A model generated the notes under the pieces. That model worked only from the letters and a program-made list of their open reading frames with translations. It did not search any database and was not told the DNA's origin. Positions 1 through 10,584 of a DNA stretch of 64,000 bases are shown here, piece after piece. The stretch comes from Liopterus haemorrhoidalis (Eukaryota > Arthropoda > Insecta > Coleoptera > Dytiscidae), in assembly GCA_963971575.1 (NCBI GenBank), contig OZ020620.1:35789992-35853991 (forward strand). Direction: 5' to 3'. Position 1 is the stretch's first letter. Every line of letters begins with the position of its first letter. The position numbers were made by a program, and so were the translations under genes.

Positions 1-148
1 GGGTCAAAGAGTTGTATAAGCATGCCAAATTTCAACTCTCTAGCTTTAGCCGTTTGGCTACAATTTTTACCGAACAGACAGACAGACAGACAGACGACAA
101 AATGACGGTATAAGGGTTTTTTGGTCATACCTACAAAACCCTAAAAAT
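1..148 (+). repeat. Dispersed repeat family with GACA-rich centre, copy 1
   Basis: The block runs from a segment reading GTCAAAGAGTTGTATAAGC, through a GACA microsatellite, to a tail reading TACCTACAAAACCCTAAAAA. The same order recurs at 42170-42305 (minus) and, split by an insertion, at 53865-54725 (minus). Shorter pieces lie at 47609-47630, 49205-49270 and 58235-58315. No pol III A/B boxes are obvious, so calling it a SINE would be a guess. The left edge is cut by the window. Confidence 0.7.
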
Positions 149-149
149 G

Positions 150-665
150 AAACAAACTGTTTTATTGCTTTTCAAAATATTCGCATTTAAGATTTATACA
201 CTTTGGCATGCGTTCAAACCAATTCTCAAAACATTTTTTCCACTCTGAAGTTGATATCTCAGAAACAAGGTTTTCGAACTTCAACAGCTTCTTGAGACGA
301 TAAAAATCGCTGTCCAGCCAATTTTTGTTTGACATTGGGGAACAAAAAGAAAGTCGTTAGGGGATAAATCAGGTGAATACGGGCAAAGAGATATTAATTC
401 GATTTTTTTCTCCTTCAAATAATCAATTGTTTGACGTGATGTGTGGGAACTTGCATTGTCATGATGAAGAATGATGCGACGTTTTTGCTTGTTTTTCCTG
501 TTTTTGATGATGACTTCTGGCAAACAAAATATTGTTGTATACCATTCAGCATTAACTGTTTTCCGATCTTCTAAAGGAATGGTTGCGACATGTCCAGTAC
601 AACTGAAGAAACAAGCGATCATTTTCTTAAAAGTGCTTCGTGAACAAACAACTTTTATGTGATAT
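150..665 (-). pseudogene. mariner transposase remnant (C-terminal part)
   Basis: The minus-strand reading is a decayed Tc1/mariner transposase. The second catalytic aspartate lies in an HHDNASSHTS motif and the third region reads YSPDLSPNDF, with the usual spacing. Below 300 the C-terminal part continues in another frame towards the stop. The N-terminal helix-turn-helix half is not seen and there are frameshifts, so the copy is dead. No terminal inverted repeats were found, so the limits are approximate. Confidence 0.85.
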
Positions 666-1010
666 TTTTAATTTTTAACCTCAAAAATTCAAAATTTAAA
701 TTACACCCTTATTATTGACTTAACAGTAAAAATTTATATAACAAATATAGTTAAGAATAAGAAGACAAATCTTTTATCTAAAGCATTTTTTTGATTGGAT
801 AAATATTTAGAGAGTTATGGCGGAAATACCCCAAAAAAATTAATATCTATTTTATTATAAAACTTCAATAATACCTTATAATAGTATTATTGACGTTATT
901 TGTTCAAATAGTAATCAAGATACTCCTGCGAGCTGCGTCACTAAAAGGCGGCGTTTGAAACTGTTTAATATTTTATTTTTCACTTCGCTGTTATTTGGTA
1001 TTGACTTGGA
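666..1010. other. AT-rich stretch, no feature seen
   Basis: AT-rich intergenic sequence with no supported ORF, RNA gene or repeat ends. Confidence 0.5.
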
Positions 1011-1877
1011 CAGTGTTTCTCAACCTTTTCTGGTATGGGAGCTCCCGAAATTATGTAAATATTGTCTGCGGCTCCCCTATATAACCCCTCCCCCCTATAT
1101 TAAGATAGAGAGAACACGATTTTTCTCGAAAAGACGTGTAAGCAAGTTGGGGAAATTTTGAACTAAAATTTATCCAAAAAATTTAATGGCAGTATTGAAA
1201 TTTTCCGGAATAAACCAGGATATCAAGGACAATTTCGAATTTTTTAATGCGAACACATGTCATATTGGGTATCTTCGGATAGGGCTTTTCAAAAGAAACT
1301 TTTACTTAAACATTTTTTTGACATCTTTTACGGTTGACAAAAAACTTTGATAATTTTATATGAAGATTATATTTCCTATAACGACTGTGCTTTCCATTTC
1401 GATTTAAACACACTCGCATCCTTACTCTTGAGTTATCTGTAGCTCGGAGAGTAATAAAGAAAATATATAATTAAAAATATTGCACTTTCAATTCGTACCT
1501 ACTTCAAAGTACAATTTGAAAGTATTTGAAGTACCTCCAACACGAACCATTGTCATTGAATGAAATAGTAGTCATTTCAAAAACAATCGATTGAATGAAG
1601 CTTTTGATCATTTTGCTTAACAAAAGCCCATTTTACTCATTATAAAGTTAGCTAGTGACAACTTTAGTTGTTAAAATAAGTATATTATATATAATAATAA
1701 ATAAGATTTATTTTATTCATGTCATGAAAGGTATATTTTTATGAATATAAATATTCGTATTTATAAATATGAATAAAATTTATATCCTGCAAGATTAAGC
1801 GCATTTCTATTATATTTTATTGTCTGACTTCGCGGCCCCCTGTCGAAGACATCACGCCCCCCGGTTGAGAAACGCTG
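1011..1877. mobile_element. hAT-like non-autonomous element
   Basis: The left end CAGTGTTTCTCAACC is matched in inverted orientation by GGTTGAGAAACGCTG on the right (one mismatch in 15). Starting in CAG and ending in CTG is typical of hAT elements. The flanking octamers GACTTGGA and GCCAAGGA agree at only 5 of 8 positions, so the target duplication is decayed or the right limit is slightly off. There is no transposase inside. The part near 1560-1680 resembles the MITE centre at 29690-29750. Confidence 0.55.
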
Positions 1878-1885
1878 GCCAAGGA

Positions 1886-2428
1886 TACGAGATATTTAAA
1901 CATATGTTTAACAACCGGAGCATCATGAATCCATAACGCCCTCTCATTACGCCCTCAAAGAACGGTAAGGCTATCCACGAATCGACTCAATTTTTGGTAT
2001 CTTCATATGATGTAAAGCGCTGCTCAGACAGACCATGTGCCATCGACCGGAACAAGTGATAATCGGAAGCAATGTCTGGTGAATACGGCGTGTGGGGTAG
2101 GACTTCTCAATTAAGTGTTTCCAAATAGGTTTTGACCGGTGCCGCAACATGCGGACGAGCATTATCATGTAGGAGAATAATTTTGTCGTTTCTGGAGTAG
2201 TAATGGGCGCGTTTTTTCCTTGAGTGCTCGGTTCAATCTCATTAATTGTGTTCGGTAGAGAGCTCCAGTAATGGTTGCGCTCGATTTGAGCACCTCATAA
2301 TACACGACACCAAGCTGATCCCACCAAATACACAACATGAGTTTTTTTCCATGAATATTCGGTTTGGCTGTTAATGTTGAAGCATGGCCAGGTGGTCCCC
2401 GCGATTTTCTCTTCTTTGGGTTATCTTA
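1886..2428 (-). pseudogene. mariner transposase remnant (different subfamily)
   Basis: The minus strand reads as a mariner transposase from the ...MLCIWWDQLGVVYYE block, through LLHDNARPHVA (second catalytic D), to YSPDIASDYHLFRSMAHGLSE (third D, with a small deletion). It then decays after a stop. The N-terminal half is missing. It is cut at about 2430 by a sequence starting CAGGGCTGTTCAACC, which looks like another hAT-type end. Confidence 0.85.
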
Positions 2429-3236
2429 GTGCAGGGCTGTTCAACCTTTTTGTATTTGGGATCTACTTTTTTATATATATTGTTACCACGATCGACCAGA
2501 ATGCTTAGCCGGCCACTGGGGGGAGGGGTCATATAGTGCCCTTCCGAGGGGTGGGGGGCTCCCTCGGGAAGTAGATTTTGAAAAAATTCATTACATATTG
2601 CAATTTTAAAGCTGTTTTTCACGTAAGAATAACCTAATACGCAAAACGAAATTTACAAAAAAATATTTATGAAGATTCTTCATAGATCTTCCAAGGCTGC
2701 ACTTTTAACCCGGTTCAATGCCCCCCCCCTTTCCCTAAGAAGGAAAAAAATAAAAATAAAAACACACAAACACACTAGAAAATTTAAAAAATGGAGGTGA
2801 GGACCTTTCTTTTTAAGGTCGTCACTTTGTATTTCCGAAGCGAGGACCATTTTTTTTTAAATCATCACATTTTAAATAATTTTGTCTTCCCCCCCCCCCA
2901 ACAAAATTCCTGGGTGCGCATTACGTCTCATTTACGGCCGGTACCTTATTTTTTGATTGCCATAATCTAAAGGTTTCGTATTCTTTTTCATGTCTGTTTA
3001 GATTTAGTGGTAACAAACTTTCTGTAGCTTTTTGTGCATTTTTCTCGATATATTCGGGCAATTCTTGCATATTCATTGTGATGTAAAATTAATTCTGACA
3101 ATTAAATTACACAAAATCATTTGTTTTTTGTTTATAAACTGTTTATTGTCATAGGCTTACCAGATACGTATAAATATCTGTTATTTTTTACTTTTTATTT
3201 TATGTGAAGTGAAAAATAAAAACTTGTATGAACCAT
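2429..3236. other. Repeat-rich stretch with homopolymer runs
   Basis: Starts with a hAT-like end (CAGGGCTGTTCAACC) whose partner end I could not find. It contains G- and C-runs near 2519, 2722 and 2890. A GTGAGGACC module near 2797 is shared with elements at 23330, 34850 and 63610. No gene is seen. Confidence 0.4.
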
Positions 3237-3344
3237 TGGCGTTACTGGATGATTACACCTATTGAGCGACGTTCTTCCCTCGGGCTAGAGGCCCTCGGTC
3301 TGTATACCGTTGCTCTCCGGGCGTAATCATCTTAGTAACACCCT
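3237..3344. repeat. Short foldback with nested inverted repeats
   Basis: An outer imperfect stem pairs GGCGTTACTGGATGATTAC at the left with GTAATCATCTTAGTAACACC at the right. Inside it, GAGCGACG pairs with CGTTGCTC, and CCCTCGG/CCTCGG blocks flank GCTAGAGG. It could be a tiny MITE or a structured RNA. No promoter or coding potential is visible. Confidence 0.5.
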
Positions 3345-3902
3345 CGGTGCATAAATAGCTATGATAATGAATAACTTTCTTATGGAATAAGATGTGTTTC
3401 TTTAAAGTCTATTTTACAATATTCATAACTTGAAAATAAGTCGAGCCCAGAACTGATTTGCATAGTACTGATATAAAAATTCTAAATTGTTACATTAATA
3501 TTAAAAAAAACTTTTCACTTTTTCCTGATTTTGGAAATCTAGTTATTAAAGGATTTTTTAGAAAGTTCTTCTTTGAAATGAGGAGATTAGCCTTGTTTAT
3601 CTACTCCTGAAACATGTAAACCTCATGGAGAATTATTTACTACAAGCAACGAGATGAGACATGCTGTCACGGCTTTAAAAATTCATTTAAAATCGTTCAA
3701 ATATGTATCTTACAAAATACAAAATACGAAAATAAGAAATTCTTATTTTGTTCCATTAAAGTTAAATAGAAATGTATCTATATATAAATATAAATATTAT
3801 ATAAAATGGTATTTTATAAAATGTTAAGATAGGTTAGGTTGGATTTCAACCACAGTTTTTGAAATCTTTTTCATTTGAGGGCACACTGAACAGAATGTAT
3901 TC
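3345..3902. other. AT-rich stretch, no feature seen
   Basis: No supported ORF, RNA or element ends. Confidence 0.5.
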
Positions 3903-3972
3903 ATTGTTCAAGGATAAATTTGTTCGGAGTTATTGCTTAATAACTTCGAACACTAGTATCTCCTTGAACAAT
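3903..3972. repeat. Pre-miRNA-sized hairpin
   Basis: ATTGTTCAAGGA pairs with TCCTTGAACAAT. After an internal loop, GTTCGGAGTTATT pairs with AATAACTTCGAAC, around a terminal loop of about 4-5 bases. A 70 nt imperfect hairpin with this geometry fits a miRNA precursor, but equally a remnant of an inverted repeat. Expression data would be needed to decide. Confidence 0.4.
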
Positions 3973-4021
3973 ACTTAAACCCTTTTTCCTAGAAACACGA
4001 CTAGAAATGTCTTATAAAAAC

Positions 4022-4047
4022 ACCCGTCTCTCTCCAGAGAGACGGGT
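4022..4047. repeat. Perfect 11 bp hairpin
   Basis: ACCCGTCTCTC pairs perfectly with GAGAGACGGGT around a TCCA loop. GC-rich, and it stands out in the AT-rich surroundings. No T-run follows it and no function is known. Confidence 0.5.
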
Positions 4048-4151
4048 ATCTGATGATCTTGACGTGTCAGACAGTATTCGGTCCGATTAGCATTAACATC
4101 TAAGTTGTTGAATTCTTAGAGGCACTGTGTCGGAATTCTAGTGGTCTATAC

Positions 4152-4928
4152 CAGGGCTTCTTAAAGTGGTGGGCCGCGGCCCCCTAGGGGGGCGTGGCCT
4201 TCCCACAAGGGGGACGCGAAAAGACAGAAATGTAACACAAAATTTAAAATGTAGAATGTATTTTTTTTTATTCTTTATTGTACCTATATAGATTATTGAA
4301 TGATCTGAGCGTAAAAAACAGGGTTTCGAACCGTTATTTTGGTCGTTTAGGTTTTATTTCCGGTTCAATTAAAAAAGAAATAATAATCAGTTTAGTTCCG
4401 GTTTTCGTTCCGGCAAAAATAACGGTTTTTTTCGATTTTCGGTTCAGTTCCGAGTGATAAAATTTAAATGCTTTTATTTGTATTAGAAATTTATTTTCTA
4501 TTATAATTTAGAAGACCATTTTACTCCCTATTTTGTAATAATCATATCAAGGCCGCTGCCAGGGGGATTCTGGGCGTTCAACCCCCCTCCCGAAATAATA
4601 GAAGCGCAATTTTTTTTACTTATCAGTTAAAAAAATAATCTTAAATAAAATGTATTTTATATTCACCCCCATAAACATTATCTGAACCGAAACAAACCGA
4701 TATTTTTTTTGCGATTCAGCTCCGGTTTTCGTTCCAACAAAAATAACGGTTTTTTTTCGGTTTTCGGTTCAGTTCCGGTTTGAAGCCCTGGTAAAAAATA
4801 TATGTATAAATGAAACAAAAAAATATTTTTGTAACCAACATGGGTTCCAAAAAATAAATTTAGGGGGCCGTGGGTTATCGATTTGAGTTGCAGGGGAGCC
4901 GCGACATAAAAAAGTTTAAGAAGTACTG
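4152..4928. mobile_element. hAT-like element (outer), with nested hAT MITE
   Basis: The ends are CAGGGCTTCTTAAAG and, inverted, CTTTAAGAAGTACTG. The flanking octamers GTCTATAC (4144-4151) and GTCTATTC (4929-4936) match at 7 of 8 positions, which is the 8 bp duplication expected for hAT. The interior holds no transposase and is interrupted by a second hAT-type element at 4319-4790. Without that insert it is about 300 bp. Confidence 0.8.
4319..4790. mobile_element. hAT MITE nested in a hAT element
   Basis: The ends are CAGGGTTTCGAACCG and, inverted, CGGTTTGAAGCCCTG. The flanking octamer GTAAAAAA is identical on both sides (4311-4318 and 4791-4798). The interior repeats a CGGTTTTCGTTCC...AACGGTTTTT motif near both ends, like subterminal transposase-binding repeats. 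There is no coding capacity. Confidence 0.88.
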
Positions 4929-5009
4929 GTCTATTCGATTCTATTGGTTTTAATCTTTTCATTATTTTAATATCTATATTTTCATATTTATCAATTTAAA
5001 TTATATTTA

Positions 5010-7430
5010 TTTAACCGAAAACAGTTTACCCAATTTAACAGTAGCAGTTCCCAGTATCTTCCTTTGCATTTTGGAGTGCCTCAAGGTTCAGTTCTCGGAC
5101 CACTACTGTTCCTAATATTTGTAAATGACATGCCTCTCTCTACAAACGCCAAAACAATTCTCTACGCTGACGATACAACATAATTAGATTTTAAATGATT
5201 TAGATTCTCTTGTTAAGGAAAATGTCTCTCTGGTGAACAGTGTTAACTGTTGGTTTGCCTGTAATAAGCTAAGTTTAAATAAAGAAAAAACTCAAGTTTT
5301 ACTGCTGAGCACCAGAAGACAATATATTGCCAATCCCCCCCCCCATAAAATTTCTTGGTATCGACGTTGACCCTCATCTTCGTTGGGATCAACACGTGGA
5401 TATACTTAGCCACAAACTACGCTCAACTGTGTATCTAATATGGAATCTGAAGCATGAAATCAGCTCAGATGTTGTATTGAAAGCCTATTTTTCCCTCTTT
5501 CAGTCCCACCTAACCTATGTGTTAATAATCTGGGGACATTCACCTGCAGTAAGCAGAATTTTTGCATTACAACGAAAAGTTGTAAGAAGAATATCCGGTG
5601 TTCTTTTCAGAGCCGATTGTCGAGATTTTTTTGTGAAACTCAAAATAATGACTTTACCTTCGTTATTTATTTATCATTGTTTATTGTTTATACACATAAA
5701 TTTAATCAATTACAGTACTTTTGGTGAGACACATGATCATAACACTCGCAGTAAAAATAATATCCGGGGTAAATTTTTACGTCTAAATAAATCCGGAAAT
5801 TGCTCAAATTATTTTGCTTTTAAATTATACAATCTTTTGCCTGAGGGTATCTATACACTACCTAGTAGCGCAGCCAAGGGGGGGACGGGCCTGGGCCCCT
5901 CCCAGGACCAGCAGATTACACGGCGCTGCTCGGAGAGTTGAAGATAAAATTTGTTAACCACAACCAGTGGCGCAGCCAAGAGGAGGGCCGACGGGTCTAG
6001 GATTCTTTCAGGACCAGCAGTAGTTACAACAGTAGTTAATTTTTAAATTACTTCATTGTAAACAATTATGGCATTTTTTTTTTTTTTTTTTTCTTAAATA
6101 TAAACCTTTTTTTAAGATTGCCTACTCTTGATAAAGTGATATACATCAAGTTCGAGTGAAAATACATCACTTTCCAAATATGCTCCAACGAATTATATAA
6201 AGGGGAGCGTTGATCATTTTCCCCCCTGGCACATCGACTAAAACATTCGCCCAGTCAAATGATAAAACTGTTTTAAACAACTAATTACTCGATTCAGATA
6301 AGATAAAGTGGAAATCTGACTTCGGTATAACCTTCAGAATGTAATTTTAAAATGACACCTCAAACGTGAAATAGAGTAGAAATAGTATAAATATAATAAA
6401 GAGAGTAGTTTTGGAGACAATCGCGCTCTTAAAATCGGTATTTGGTTTTATTTTGTAGATAAATGTGAATATCAATATCTTCTTAAGTATTTTTGAAATT
6501 ATGATGTTTTATACACAAAAAGGACTGATATAAGTTGTACTGAACAACAGTGGCGTATTCAGAGGAGGGGCTAGAAATTTATCATAATCGTACAGGAAAA
6601 TAACTTATGTATTTTATAATAATAATAAGCTATATTTTATTATGATTAGTGTAGAAATTAACAGAAAATGCATATTTACATGTAAATTTTAGGTTTTCAA
6701 GAAATCAAGAAATCTTTATTCCGTCACATGAGTCTGTTCGTTCGGTACAAATTGTGGCCAAGCGGCTGATTTAGAGAACTGAACATAAGTAAGAGAAATA
6801 TTGAGACTTCAAAAATATATGCCGCGAAAAATATAAATAAATATGTATTTATCGAAGAAAAATCAAGTGAAAGTTTTTGATACATGGAATAACAATTACA
6901 TTTTTTTATCAACAAATAATGGAATTAGTATATGATATAAACATTAATATCCAACAACAGGGGTGTTCAACTGATTTGGGTCGCAGTCTATTTTACATAC
7001 AAAGTGATAAGCAGTGACGGAACTTTAAATATCCCGAAGGGTTTCTTGACATTTTTTTATAAACAGAAAAGGGGAAGAGAGTATATTTTACATTTTTAAA
7101 TATATTTTTCCCCTAAATAAGCTCAAGTGATTTTGATTACCGCTTCAGGGGCCACAAAAAATAAGATTGAGGGCCGCCTGCCCTCGAAATTTCATTCGGC
7201 CCTCCCCAAGACAAAATCCTGGCTGCGCCACTGACACTACCACTAGACAAATTCAAATTTAAACTTCAGAACATACTAACAAGTAATCCAATATATATCA
7301 TTGATGAATTTGAAAATGTCAATTTTCATTAAATGTTGTAACTTTGTATTTTTAATATTGTATTTGACTGATGACACGTTGTAACGTACCGGGCTCGCTA
7401 CAAATGTCATCGAATAAATGTCGAAAATTT
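5010..7430 (+). pseudogene. jockey/CR1-like LINE reverse transcriptase remnant, split by a hAT element
   Basis: From about 5010 the plus strand encodes the reverse transcriptase core [13 protein letters not shown], followed by YADDT (catalytic box) with stops and frameshifts. An open stretch at 5327-5862 then carries the RT thumb and C-terminal region (KFLGIDVDPHLRWD, WGHSPAVSRIFALQRK, HNTRSKNN). The reading is interrupted by the hAT element at 5863-7233 and resumes at 7242 (LDKFKFKLQNILTSNPIY) to a stop near 7330. The endonuclease and ORF1 are absent, so the copy is 5' truncated. A related copy lies at 44190-44890. Confidence 0.85.
5863..7233. mobile_element. hAT-like element inserted into a LINE
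   Basis: The left end TAGTAGCGCAGCCAAG (an eroded CAGTGGCGCAGCCAAG) is inverted at the right as CTGGCTGCGCCACTG. The octamer ACACTACC flanks it perfectly (5855-5862 and 7234-7241), and joining across the insertion restores the LINE reading. A second CAGTGGCGCAGCC start lies inside at 5965 and a third CAGTGGCG at about 6546, so related elements have inserted repeatedly. No transposase ORF. Confidence 0.85.
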
Positions 7431-7908
7431 CGAGGATTAAAATTATGTTTAATTTTTATGTAAATAAATGTTCAATTTCCTTAAAAAATATACCAAATCA
7501 ATTTACCCACCAAATATATAGTCTCTCAAAGCTTTTGATAATAATATAAAATTATATCCAAAAATATTTTTCGCATATCTAAGAAAAAGTAATAAAGAAA
7601 GCTATCAGTGAATGTGTTGGTGAAATGAGAATTCCGTGTCGTATGAATGAGCCAGTTTACTATCTCCATGGGAGGAAAAACGGAACAAATCGCTAGTAAA
7701 AATGTTTACTGTGTCAATCAGGTCGGATCGTTTATATTTGTTGATAATGAAAGCCAAGAGTCATCGATACAATTAATGCCCGCCGTAATGTTTATTACCA
7801 TGTAGTGTGGGCTTTATTTCTAGTTATAGGCGAGGAAAAAGTATTTTTATGGTAATTGGAAAAGGAACAAGGGACGTATTAAGTAATATTTATAATTATA
7901 ATTATAAT
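7431..7908. other. AT-rich stretch, no feature seen
   Basis: Unique-looking sequence with no gene recognised. Confidence 0.4.
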
Positions 7909-8884
7909 GGGCCATGTTCATAATCTTTTACTAAATATTGCGATTAAGCGTTACTTGTTAAAATAAGCAAGTACGATACTATCGTTAGTAGTGTTCATAA
8001 TCACAATACTAAGATATTTTAACTAATATCGATGTAAATTTGACAACGTTGCTGTTGGCATTAGAAAGAGATAGACATATGCACTGTTCAACATGTTAAA
8101 AGAGATGGAAGGCGTGTTACTAGCTAGGCTAATTGTTACTAGACTCCATGTAAATCAGCTACAATAAGCATTGTTATGTTAAAAGAATTCTGAATAAAAA
8201 CATAATGGTAACTAATTATTCATGTTATTAACTAGTTACCTATATCTTGTTGATATGAACCTTTCGCAAAATAACGTAAAGCAATACATATTTGGAGTTC
8301 AGTAGAAATACTTCCACCTTTTGAAGATACCGGTTTTATATCATCATGTAAGATTTCAATTAATGTTCGAACTAAATTCGTGAATTACGGGCAATTGTGC
8401 CCGTAATTCACGAATTTCACGAACATCACGCAAATCTCTCATATACATGATTAAAGTCAATCAGTATTATGAACACAATTGCTATTTTAATGTATTTAAT
8501 ACAGCGTCTCCGCACTTCTAAATCTGTACTACTAAATTACAATTTACTAAGCACTACTAAGCACTACTAACAATAATTCTGTATTATGAACACCCATTTT
8601 TAGTAACGCTTAATCTGCATTCAGAGCTCAGTAAATTAACACGCTGTGCGTTATGGATAGTTTTTAAACGAGTGCAATTGGTATGATCGGACAAGCTCGT
8701 ACTATATCGCTCAACAGTAGTATAGCAACGACAAAGCACGAGCATGTCCGATCATACCAAATGACCTCGTTTAAAAATTATCCATAGCGTACAACGTGTT
8801 GATTTACAGAGCTCTGAATGCAGCTTTAGTATACTTGTCTTAGTAGTGCTACTAAGATTTAGTAAAACATTATGAACATGGCCC
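7909..8884. mobile_element. 976 bp foldback DNA element, ends GGGCCATGTTCATAAT
   Basis: The ends GGGCCATGTTCATAAT and ATTATGAACATGGCCC are inverted, and the pairing continues inward over TTTTACTAAAT. The interior holds a second long inverted repeat with arms at about 8616-8700 and 8740-8823, and a perfect 20 bp hairpin at 8374-8417. Tandem CACTACTAAG units lie at 8541-8575. There is no ORF. GGGCC ends recall PIF/Harbinger, but I see no clear 3 bp target duplication, so the superfamily is open. Confidence 0.7.
8374..8417. repeat. Perfect 20 bp stem hairpin
   Basis: A 20 bp stem beginning AAATTCGTGAATTACGGGCA pairs without mismatch around the loop ATTG. It sits in the foldback element at 7909-8884. 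Confidence 0.8.
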
Positions 8885-8944
8885 TATATCTTCATTTCCT
8901 AATTTTTAAGTGGGAAAAGATTTTTTCTAAACTTACCGTTTTTT

Positions 8945-9645
8945 TTTTTCTAGACCATAAGACGTACTTTTTAATGTAATAGATACTGGAGGAAACAGGA
9001 GGATAAGATGTGCAGGTTGTGCGGGGAAGAGGAAGAAGATATAGAGCATCTCGCAAAGAGGTGTAGAGAGATGACAGTATGGTCGGGGAGCACATTAGAC
9101 CTGTTGCACGAAGATGGAAGGGGGAGAGGTGGGCGAAGGAATTATAGGCAGGAAGTATTGAGATCGGGGAAGGATAATAGGAATGGGTAAAGGAAGGAAG
9201 GAAGAGGCCCGGTGGGAGGCAGAAGGCGAGAAATGGAAGGAAGGAAGGGGGCTGAGGTCACCTGGAAATGGGGAGGAATGAGGAGGGGTGAAGAAACGGT
9301 TGGAAGGGAAGAGAATGGAATAAAATAAATTAAAGATGGGCGAGAGAACTGGAAGCAAGAAGGAAGGAGATCGGAGAGGGAAACCAGAATGAGAATAGGA
9401 AGAAAGAGAGGGACACTGGAGCAAGAAGAAAGAAATGAGAAAATGTAATATATTGTAAATTAAATTGTACTGTATTGTACGTTATGTAATTTGGATTGTT
9501 CTGGTTATTTTATTTATTTTATTTCTATTTGTAATTGCTAATACCCTGAACGCCGCAAGGCCTAGGGAGAAATAAAGAATATATATATATATCTACTTTT
9601 TTACGCAGATCAACTTAAAATTGGGCGTCTTATGGTCCGAAGATG
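8945..9645. mobile_element. MITE with CATAAGACG ends, split by a LINE tail
   Basis: The left end ...AGACCATAAGACG is inverted at the right as GCGTCTTATGGTCCGAA. The same end (TTCGGACCATAAGACGCACC) lies beside the pogo-like transposase tail at 63417, which suggests that family mobilised this MITE. Without the LINE insertion at 8973-9593 it is only about 80 bp. Target duplications were not resolved. Confidence 0.55.
8973..9593 (+). mobile_element. 5'-truncated LINE (family with CCHC-like C-terminus), copy 1
   Basis: The start encodes MCRLCGEEEEDIEHLAKRC, a Cys/His motif typical of the C-terminal end of some non-LTR ORF2 proteins. A purine-rich 3' region follows, ending in the family 3' signature CGCCGCAAGGCCTAGGG and an AATAAAGAATATATAT tail. 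A TACTTTTT duplication flanks it (8965-8972 and 9594-9601). The same 3' end occurs at 24485 and, inverted, at 37416. Confidence 0.85.
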
Positions 9646-9734
9646 TAGGTTACGTTATTTAGAAACTGTGCGATGTTAGTGTGGAATTAATTCAGAGCGC
9701 ATAAAACAGAATCAACCAAGAAAATATTATGTAT

Positions 9735-10480
9735 ACTGGAAAGTTTTTTCGTTTATTTGGTATTATTAAAAGAAAAACCAATCGAAAGAAAAAAATGTAC
9801 TTTATCGAGTAAAATAGTTACCATTTTGATCTTTAACACTCTGCCATTTATCAGGAAGAGAAAATATTCCCGATTTATAATATTCCTGATTTTTTGAAGG
9901 AAAAAATTGTTCAAGGCTCATTTTAACATGGTTCATATCTCTAAGTGTCTTGTTTCTTACAAAGTGTTCCAGTGACCAAAATAAGTGATAGTCGAAGGGT
10001 GAAATGTCTGGTGAGTTGGGTGATTGTGTTAAACCTCCCAATCAAGCTCGGAAATTTTTTCACGTGTCTTTGTTTGATGAATGAGGTCAAGCATTGTCGC
10101 ATTGAAGAATAACTCCTCTTCTATTCACAATTTCTGGCCGATTTCAGGTCTAGTTCTGATTCAATCGATCCGATTGTTCACAGTAGAGATCAGAATTAAC
10201 ACTTTGCCCCTTTTTTAACATCTCATAATACATTATTTCTTTATAGGGCCTTCCAGATCGAAGTTCATCATCCAAGTATAAATTTCCTGATTTAAATTTT
10301 TTAAACCACTGTTGACATGTACGTACACTTAGTTTATCACCATAAACAGTGCATATGTTTTATGTACCAACTGTAGCAGATTTTTTTTATGGTACTCATA
10401 CAACATTAAACAGCATAAAAAATGTTTTGATGAAAATTCCTCCGCCATTTTAAAATGCAATGGCTTAAAATGAAATGAAA
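9735..10480 (-). pseudogene. mariner deletion derivative, left arm of an inverted pair
   Basis: The minus strand contains an N-terminal helix-turn-helix end reading LDDELRSGRP, fused directly to the catalytic-core block that starts near GIIYYEMLKPGQ in the sister copy. The coding centre between them is missing. The remainder leads to the mariner C-terminus (near PDKWQSV). Stops and frameshifts abound. The outer end TACTGGAAAGTTTTTTCG is repeated, inverted, at about 11140-11155. Confidence 0.8.
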
Positions 10481-10584
10481 ACAATAATTAGGTACTCAAG
10501 ATTACAGAGTTTAATCAAAACGCAAAAGACTTTTGATTAATTGAGCGAATAAGTCGTGACTAGTTCACATACTGCACTAATAAT

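Noticed and set aside
9095..9424. Long minus-strand frame rich in Ser/Pro/Leu opposite the LINE tail
   Set aside because: Antisense shadow of the purine-rich LINE 3' region; the same kind of shadow appears at 23530-24337 and 37908-38463.
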